64,000 bases of DNA, taken from Trematomus loennbergii (Eukaryota; Chordata; Actinopteri; Perciformes; Nototheniidae). Under the pieces are notes generated by a model, which saw nothing but the letters and a program-made list of their open reading frames with translations, was not told the DNA's origin and did not search any database. Shown here piece by piece: positions 56,406 to 64,000 of the stretch (positions are counted from its first letter, which is position 1; every line of letters starts with the position of its first letter). The translations under genes and the position numbers were made by a program. Location: assembly GCA_012861695.1 (NCBI GenBank), contig JAAOOA010000377.1, positions 248,001 through 312,000 of the forward strand. The letters are read 5' to 3'.

Positions 56406-57154
56406 CTAAAATAATAGTTTGTTAACTATCATAGTTTGATTACGAATAACAACTTTTTTATTGCTATTATGTACAACTTTAACAAGAACTGCTGTGAAAT
56501 AGAGGGATAGAGGCGGAGTGATTCAAACAAAGTCAAAGCTCAGAGATTCTCAAAAAATAGTCACGGTTTTTTCTCAATCCAAAACTTGGACAGAAAATTC
56601 AGAAATCCCTTTATTTTTTTAACTGATTTCTGAGAAAAAGTCAAAATTCTTACTATTAGGCCAACCTGGTCTCACCAGAATGCGTGACTCCTCCACGACT
56701 CCTTAACACCGCAGTGCGTGGTGGAGTCACGAACTTTGCTACATTTACGTGTCTGCACCACGCAACAACCCCAATGTAAAGTGAATGAGGCTCCTTTGTC
56801 GTGGTGCACACACGCATTTCTACAACGTCCCGCAGTGAGCTTTTATTCTATAAAACGTTTTTAAAATCTACTTTATAGCTTGTAGTAACTCACGGGAGGC
56901 TTCTTTTATTTATTTGTATTCATAATCATTTTCATTTTTCGTCAGAATGTATTATGGTGCATTATTTACCAATTTTGTTCTTAAAAAAACAGTACATTGT
57001 GTGTAATACAACTGTGATTTTCATTAAATGAGTTAGTTTTTAAGAAAGGCCAGAGCTTCAGCTGTGTCAAATAGATTGTTCCCTTTAGTTAACGTTATTT
57101 AAAAGATAATTATATTCCTATTTGATCATGTCCCCTTTATTGTATTACGGACCC

Positions 57155-57340
57155 AAAGAGCGATGAGCGTCCATTCCCATTGGATAACGGAGGATTTTAC
57201 ACCCGGAAGTAAGTATTCTCCTTACTGTCGATTGATTTTATTTACAGTGATATCTGCACTACTCATCAACTCAAAAACACCAGATTATCCGTAGTGTGTG
57301 GATGGCAGAAGACACTACACTACCCAGAATCCTCAGCTAT
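57155..57340. repeat. P-type repeat fragment
   Basis: Contains 'gagcgtccattcccattgga' and 'cttactgtcgattgatttta', matching 24600-24890. The inverse counterpart is at 61684-61860. Confidence 0.8.
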
Positions 57341-57541
57341 GGGACTACACCGTGTGCTTAGAACGTGTCCTACCCCCCCCCCCCCTTAGGTACAGATACA
57401 CAGACAAAATAGTGCAGTAAATACAAAAATAAAAATAGTAAAATAGTAAAAAGTGAAATAGTGCAATAAGAGTCAATATACAAGTGATTGAATATGATAT
57501 ATTAGATAAATCATTTCTAAGTAGCAGCCAGATGAATGTTA

Positions 57542-58459
57542 CAGGGTTGCCAACTCTCACGCATCTGGCGTGTGACACACGCTTTCACTCTCAATCTCAC
57601 GCTCTCACGCTGCTCAACCTATTCTCACGCCAAAAACAAGATGAACCGGCGATCATTTTTGGTTGGTTATTTACAATGTTGAGTTGACAGCTGCTCAAGC
57701 TGTCAATCCGCTCCCTCCCCGCCCCCACCACTCTTAACAACGTTAACAGACAGCAGAGCAGTGGGAGCCGGTTGGTCAATCCCCGACCCGTATTGCACAT
57801 GCGCAGATCTAAGATCCAGTAGAAATGATAAAAAGTAAAAGTCTGCTGCTTATTGTTCTACTAGGCCAAAATAGAGTCAAAGAGTATATGAGAGTGAGAG
57901 TGTGTTAATTAATATATTTGGCAGTTTGGAGTAAGTCTGTAGATTTGTTTGTGTGTGTGTGTTTCATGTATAGGCCTCTCACGATAATTAATTTTGTTGG
58001 ATACATTTTCCCGGAAATTATTGCGATAAACGATAATATTGTCGGCACCGTTGTATGACCATTTTAGACCACTGACATAATGATAATATATAATAATAAT
58101 TCAAGTACATCCTTTCAAACTGCTAGTCACATCCTCATGTAAATGGCAATTTATCGAGGTCAGAAAAGTTATCGAGGTCATTTTTATTTATCGTACGATA
58201 AGTCAATTAATTGCTTATCGCGACAGGCACACAATAAAACAGTGGAAACAAACATGTTTGACTTTCATTAGTGAATGAAACTGTGTGCCCTTTATAGTCT
58301 GTGTCCAATATTGTGTATTTGCATATATTGTATATATATCCAATAATATGCTAAGGTCCCGCTACTGACATGATAGCAGTCATTTAGTGCGCATATGTGT
58401 AATTAAACCCATGATATCAAAATCTCACTCCAGCCAGGTACCCAAAGTTGGCAACCCTG
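57542..58459. mobile_element. hAT-like element, ends 'cagggttgccaac'
   Basis: Ends 'cagggttgccaactc' and 'gttggcaaccctg', flanked by ATGTTA (57536-57541 and 58460-58465). It splits a repeat whose halves are 57380-57541 and 58460-58640. A smaller MITE with 'cacgataatt' / 'ttatcgcgacaggc' ends lies inside at about 57972-58230. Confidence 0.75.
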
Positions 58460-58640
58460 ATGTTATGGATGTTGTTTCAAAGTTCAGGTGTTTAATAGTC
58501 TTATGGCCTGTGGGATGAAGCTGTCCCTGAGTCTGGTGGTTTTAGTCCGGATGCTGCGGTACCGCCTGCCAGACAGCAGCAGACAGAACAGTTTGTGGCT
58601 GGTGTGATGGGGTCTTTTATATCCTGAAGGCTTTCTTTAA
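58460..58640. repeat. Common interspersed repeat, right half
   Basis: Contains 'gggatgaagctgtccctgag' and 'ctgcggtaccgcctgcc', a phrase I associate with abundant fish interspersed repeats. The left half lies before 57542. Confidence 0.55.
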
Positions 58641-58727
58641 GGTTAACCTGGTATTTTTACTCCACTACATTTATTTTAGTTACTTTACAGATTTGGATTA
58701 ATGATGTGAAATATAAACAACCCTTAA

Positions 58728-59878
58728 CCTCTTAAGCACGGCGGTCCCCCCATTGGACCCCTCCCACCATTTTGTTTTCGAGATAATGTCTCAGGGCTTC
58801 TTAACATTTATGAAACTATTAATGTGTAGCACCAGATTAACGGGAAGAATCTCAGCTAACTGAAGATATGAACCATTTTTACCAAAACAAAACACAAGTC
58901 TCATAAGAAGGGTCTAAATGACCCCTGAGCGAAAAAATTATAACGCACTGCGGCACACAATTCAAGATAAAGATACCCTTATTACTTATCGTAGCTGCAC
59001 ATACAATATAGCCTATTAAAGCTGAGACTACACTGATTATTTAGGTATAGTATCATCACTGAGCGATCCGAACTTGCGACAGGGGAAGCAAACACAGACA
59101 TCACACACGTACCTTTACGGAGCTTTTACGGCAGATCATCTCACCATAGCTGTCAATTAGGTCAAAAGACAAAATCTACAACTGTAGATCCATAGGTTGA
59201 TAATGTACCTGTACCTTTTAAAAAAATTATTTTATAATCCATAATTTCATTTTTTATGTAAAAATCGGAGCGGAAAAGTTAGCTGCTAATGGTAGCCACC
59301 AGAGTGTATGCAGCTTCCGGTTTTGGTAACGCGTCACTCTCACTCCTTATTTGTTAACGTGTTGGTGTGTATATAACTTTCCCTCGATTCCATTGGCTCT
59401 AGCGGTTATAAAGAGCTTTCATTCATCAAAATCGACCAAGGGGGGCCAGAGATAGGTCAAATCCACCCAAATGACCCCAGAAGTGGGGGTTTTTGGCTAA
59501 ATCTCTCTAAAAAGGTCAAATTTCACTTGTTTTGCATCAATCTTGATACCGGGTACTTATTATATGTTGTACTTTGGATTCCTAAAGCTTTTAGTCTACT
59601 AACCCATCATCCAAGGGTAGTTTTCACTATCTGTAAAAAAGAATTTTTGGACGGACACTATAATTTACAGTTTTTTACTATGTAAAATCTGAAATGTCTT
59701 TAAAATAAACAACATCTATATTGATTCTGACTTTTCTACATCCAACTCACAGGTTTATCATTACTTTGAGAATAAAGATTATTAATTTAACCCTTTTAGA
59801 AGGGAAGATATGGTCATTTGTTCTGGGAATGTCATTTTCGAGCCTGAGACCTGAAAAACAGGCTCAGGGCTTAAGAGG
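58728..59878. mobile_element. piggyBac-like non-autonomous element pB3, nested in L
   Basis: Ends 'cctcttaagcacggcgg' and 'gggcttaagagg', TTAA at 58724-58727 and 59879-59882. Near-identical, inverted, to pB2. Confidence 0.85.
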
Positions 59879-59994
59879 TTAAATCAGACTTTAGTTACAC
59901 CTGAGTAAAATTCAGTGAAGGTGATTGTCAAGTGCCAACAATCAGGCGAGATATTTGGTAGTGGGTGCTTGAGAAGGCTAAATATTTATCTGCA

Positions 59995-60420
59995 GATCCC
60001 TATAAAGTATATTCATTACTCGTTATTCTCTACTAATAGTTAATCAAAAACTGTATATAATGGCTATTTTGCACATCCCTTTCAAGATTTCAAGATTTTC
60101 TAAGGTTCATTGACATATCATATACACAACTACGGTGTAGTTATGCAATGAATGAAAAACTTGGGTCACAGGTTCCTCAACAGTGCATTACAAGACATCT
60201 ATCGATATCTGTGTACCTCCACCATTAAACATATTCTGCACATTTCTTATACTATCTACATACATCTTATAAGAGTATAATTAATATGTATAATATCAGT
60301 TAAAATAAGTGCTTCAACATAGTTAACATTGCAGGAAAGTTGATTGTCAAGTTCCAAAACAAACTATGCAATATATTAGACGTTAAGTACTTTGTCAGGC
60401 TTAATATCTGTAGATACCCC
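59995..60420. repeat. Copy of 25565-25990
   Basis: Same orientation and order as in the P0 composite; supports a P-type element inside L. Confidence 0.85.
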
Positions 60421-60456
60421 CAAAGCTTTTTTCTTATTTAAAAGAAGACCTTAACC

Positions 60457-60852
60457 CAGGGGTCTCAAACTCAAGGCCCGGGGCCAAATCCGGCCCGCGA
60501 CTTCATTTTATGTGGCCCCTCAAGAGCTTGCAAAGATTATAATACGTTTATTATACGGTTACATGCCACTTTACAGAAGCAGGTTGCCCATAAACTACAT
60601 GTCCCACAATGCATCTCGTTTTGTGACATGGCACTGAAGAGACTTGTAATTATTTGCCCTGGACTTCTGCTTTCAGACGAAGTTAATTACTAAGTTATTA
60701 CCCTATCCAATAATAATCCAATTCAGAGGCAATAATGTAATGTAATACATTATTTTATATATATATTATATATTTATATAGTTACAACCGGCCCTTTGAG
60801 TGCAACGTTTATGCGAATGTGGCCCGCGATGAAATTGAGTTTGACACCCCTG
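60457..60852. mobile_element. hAT-type MITE E1 with perfect target duplication
   Basis: 396 bp, ends 'caggggtctcaaactcaagg' and 'gagtttgacacccctg', flanked by CCTTAACC on both sides (60449-60456 and 60853-60860). The paralogous empty site 'gaccttaacctaaag' is at 29783-29797. Confidence 0.9.
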
Positions 60853-61559
60853 CCTTAACCTAAAGTATTCTTTAATGTTTAAATAAAGCCTTATTAGTTT
60901 GTCTGTTTTGCACATCCTCCTATCAGGCACTAAACTGTTTTATTGTAGAGATCACTTACAGTATCTTCTTGATATTTTCTATTCTATATTATTTATATCA
61001 TTGACCTTCCACTTTCCCACTATATTAAGAGTATGTACTCTTAATATTTAAATGTTTTCATCAAATATAACACATTCAAAAGTGCTTTACAAAAATGAAA
61101 GACATTAAGAAAAAGGCATTTTAAAACAGTCATTAAAAAGCAACACAATCTACCTGCATTGCATTACTCTAAACGTGTAATAACGTGCTTTAACCAGTAG
61201 GAGGTGCGGGTTAAAAAGCTGTCAAGTTTACAGTGTTAACAAAATAAAATATACTGCTGTTTCTGGTTTAGTTTATGACGGATATATTCTGTTATTGTTT
61301 TGATATTTGTAACACAAAAGCGATGTAAAAACCCCACAGCAACACAGAAAAGATGGTCTTAACATGACCCAGCGGTCTAGTAGTTAATAAAAAAAATAAT
61401 ATCAAAACAAATTATTACTACTAACTTTATTGTGAAATTAAAACCGAACGGTAAAAGAATAGTTTCCGGTCTATTCTGAGGCCCGATCTCTGTAGATAAA
61501 TAAAGAACTACTACGACAGATGTGTAATGTTTAATGCAGCCAAACCATTCATTACAATG

Positions 61560-61860
61560 CATTCATGTGATGACTTTCAAAGAGTAAAGTAAGCACTGCT
61601 GAATAAAGTATGATTTTATCTTTTACGAAACGTTTTTTTTCCATATGGAATGCAGTTGGAGGTCAACCAATCACAGAGCTTGAGGCAAAGCGGAACAATA
61701 GCTGAGGATTCTGGGTAGTGTAGTGTCTTCGGCCATCCTAAACTCTGAACACATATTTGTTTCTCCGAATCGAAGGGGAAAATTTAAAAAAGCATTGCAC
61801 ACAATTTAAACCAATCAATGTTGTGTAATTAACAAGGATAACCTGGTGTTTTTGGGTCCT
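61560..61860. repeat. P-type repeat, inverted
   Basis: Reverse complement of the 24725-24890 and 25195-25225 parts of P: 'gtgtagtgtcttcggccatc' and 'tgatgactttcaaagag'. Confidence 0.75.
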
Positions 61861-61865
61861 TCTCA

Positions 61866-62914
61866 GGTCGATTAAATGGAATCCTTGCGTCCCTCACTTA
61901 CGTCGTTTCCCCGCGTTTAGTCCCTCCCACCAGGGAAGCATGGAGAGACGCAAGGAAACCACGAGAAGCAGGGAAATTAGTTTTAAGAGCAATGGGACGT
62001 CCTTTCCTCCGGAGCGTCACGTGAAGCGACGTCCGTTTGTGATGACGCTGCACAGCTGTTCGTCTGACAGCAGCTCTGTCCCCGTTATTTTCACAAACAC
62101 CCTCGCCTCTGTTAGTACACATTACTGACACAAACATTTGTATCATCTGTTGTACACCCAAATACATTAAATAAAATAAGAACTCATTCTCAAAAAAGAT
62201 AAACGCCATTCTTAAAATGTATAAACGAACAATAGTTAGATTAATATTGATTAGAGTGCACAATAGAAATAAAATAATTCAGAGAAGAAAAAGAGATATG
62301 TTATCTATCAAAACCCAGTTAGATTAACATTCATTAATCATTGGATTGCACACGTTGTTTGTGTGGATATGTAGCAAATCAACATTTTAAATAGCACTTA
62401 ATGACTGACTGAATGGAAATGACAATAAATGAAAATGTAAAACGAAAAAGCGATCATGAAAATGTTTCCAATAAATGAATAAAATAATTTTTGACCAATT
62501 TGTTGTTCAGATATATCACATATTTGTAACTGAATGATGCATTAATTGAAACAAAACACGGTATAAACTGAGGAGTGAGTCCCGTGAGTTTCATGTGTTT
62601 TCTTCACTCCGCTGGTAAACTGCTCTCATGTCAAGAAGCATCAGATCAGTGCATGCGCTGCATCGTCCAATCAGTGAGCGATACACAGTAAGGGGGCGGG
62701 GAGAGTATCTGAGGATTTCACCGGAGGATGGTCTGGTGGTTCCTCGGTTATCGCTCCTCCATTATCGCTCCTCGCTCCTCGATCCTCGGTCCTCCGGCAG
62801 AAATAAGAGCCATGGGACGCTACTCAAGATGGCGCAGACAAATCAACTTCCGGTGATACCGAGGACCGAGGACCGAGGAAATGAAAATAGTCGACCTGAG
62901 AAGGACCCTCTGTG
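61866..62914. other. L interior, GC-rich promoter-like patches; no gene
   Basis: 61870-62100 and 62620-62900 are CpG-rich with 'ccaatcagtgagcg' (CCAAT) and 'agggggcgggga' (GC box), followed by 'cctcggtcctccgg' and its inverse 'ccgaggaccgagga'. An open frame at 62628-62921 covers the second patch but has no recognisable motif. Confidence 0.45.
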
Positions 62915-63414
62915 TCCGTAATACAATAAAGGGGAGATGATCAATAGGAATATAATTATCTTTTAAATAACGTTAACTAAAGGGAACAATCTATTTGACA
63001 CAGCTGAAGCTCTGGCCTTTCTTAAAAACTAACTCATTTAATAAAAATCACAGTTGTATTACACACAATGCACTGTTTTTTGAGAACAAAAATGTGTAAC
63101 TAATGCACCATAATACATTCTGACGAAAAATAAAAATGATTATGAATACAAATAAAATAAAAGAAGCCTCCCGTGAGTTACTACAAGCTATAAAGTAGAT
63201 TTTAAAAAACGTTTTATAGAATAAAAGCTCACTGCTGGACGTTGTAGAAATGCGTGTGTGCACCACGACAAAGGAGCCTCATTCACTTTACATTGCGGTT
63301 GTTTGCGTGGTGCCGACACGTAAATGTAGCAAAGTTCGTGACTCCACCACGCACTGCGGTGTTAAGGAGTCGTGGTGGAGTCACGCATTCTGGTGAGACC
63401 AGGTTGTATTAGGC

Positions 63415-64000
63415 TATACCCGGAACAAACAAAGACTTTTGGTCAAAACCGAAAAAATTCAGACTTTTTTTAAACTTCTGGGTTTGTTTGTTTTAGTTCT
63501 GAGAAAGTCGGAATTTTGAAAAAAATGTCAGAATGTCCGAATTCAACTTTCTTTTTTGTCTGAAAAAAACCCTCACTTGTTGTTAGAAAGGTACAAATTC
63601 CAACTTTTTTCTCAACAAAACAATAGTTAATTCTGACTTTTTCAAACTTCTTAAACAAATATAGAGATCTGACCCAAAAGTGAATTTTCTCAGAGTTCCG
63701 AAACATTTTTGAGATCTAAAAAAAATGATCACTTTTGGTCAGAAAAGTCACAATTCAGTATTTTTTCATAATTAGGAATGCTTGCAGCCTGTAGTTTCTC
63801 TCACCGCCACCAAGGGGCAGTGTTACTTTAAAAACACCCAGTGTTCAGATTTCCAGCTGGACGTCACTCTGCATGCACTCCTCACATCAGCTGCACAACA
63901 TTCCTGATTTTATGCTAACCGGAATGTTTCCAAGCCCCAAATGTATGACCTGCCTGAACCCGGGGTGGGAGTATATGAATGGACTGGCATTGTGCCGATC
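63415..64000. other. No gene seen
   Basis: Low-complexity T/A-rich phrases ('ctgactttttcaaacttctt') like those at 12300-12380 and 18120-18240, then 'gaatgcttgcagcctgtagt' at 63776, which also occurs at 18347. Confidence 0.5.

Larger units (their letters stand above)
56662..63406. mobile_element. Foldback element L, 6.7 kb with about 490-bp inverted ends
   Basis: The ends 'caacctggtctcaccagaat' are inverted at both sides, and the homology continues for about 490 bp (56662-57151 and 62915-63406). It is flanked by a perfect 8-bp target duplication TATTAGGC (56654-56661 and 63407-63414). The interior holds P-type repeat sequence, a hAT element, pB3, MITE E1 and promoter-like GC-rich patches, but no recognisable transposase. 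8-bp duplications fit hAT; such long inverted ends also suggest MULE-like or foldback elements. Class left open. Confidence 0.82.

Noticed and set aside
56662..63406. Calling L a segmental inversion duplicate rather than an element
   Set aside because: The exact 8-bp duplication at both borders and abrupt ends favour transposition.

Overview
The window looks like a repeat-dense stretch of a teleost fish genome. Evidence: intron-containing genes with GT/AG splice sites, fish-style multi-domain GIMAP (AIG1-type) GTPase genes, tRNA-derived SINEs with the 'aagtcgctttggataaaagc' tail, a DIRS-type tyrosine-recombinase retrotransposon, many hAT, piggyBac-like and Harbinger-like elements, and long (AC)n microsatellites. 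Nothing bacterial (operons, CRISPR) is present. Genes occupy only a few kilobases; most of the rest is mobile DNA, much of it nested and datable from target-site duplications (TSDs) and paralogous empty sites.

Layout. 1-2.7 kb: fragments of a composite repeat (X) that recurs, partly inverted, at 31-36 kb. 2.7-8.5 kb: a decayed Maverick/Polinton- or adintovirus-like element with about 200-bp inverted ends, two small ORFs and an integrase remnant caught between two blocks of an 18-bp minisatellite; it holds a Harbinger-like MITE and a piggyBac-like MITE. 8.5-13 kb: satellite-like repeats, a SINE and unassigned sequence. 14-18 kb: three plus-strand exons of a VWA8-like gene, the last with a one-base deletion. 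19-40 kb: minus-strand GIMAP-like gene 1, with three AIG1 domains and a coiled-coil tail made of about five tandem 340-bp units; its second intron is stretched from about 250 bp to 12.3 kb by a composite insertion. 40-48 kb: hAT, DIRS, TTAA-flanked and other elements. 48-56.4 kb: GIMAP-like gene 2, a paralogous copy with two AIG1 domains and one coil unit. 56.7-63.4 kb: a 6.7-kb foldback element with about 490-bp inverted ends and a perfect 8-bp TSD, itself full of other elements.

The two GIMAP-like loci are a segmental duplication: first coding exon, second exon, large GTPase exon, upstream exons and 3' flank all correspond. The copies act as empty-site controls for each other, which makes the insertion history readable. 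Family roles (GTP binding, switch-type membrane GTPases of immune cells) are established knowledge of the GIMAP/AIG1 family. That either copy is functional is not shown: both carry indels, and so does the VWA8 exon. This could be pseudogenization or unpolished long-read sequence.
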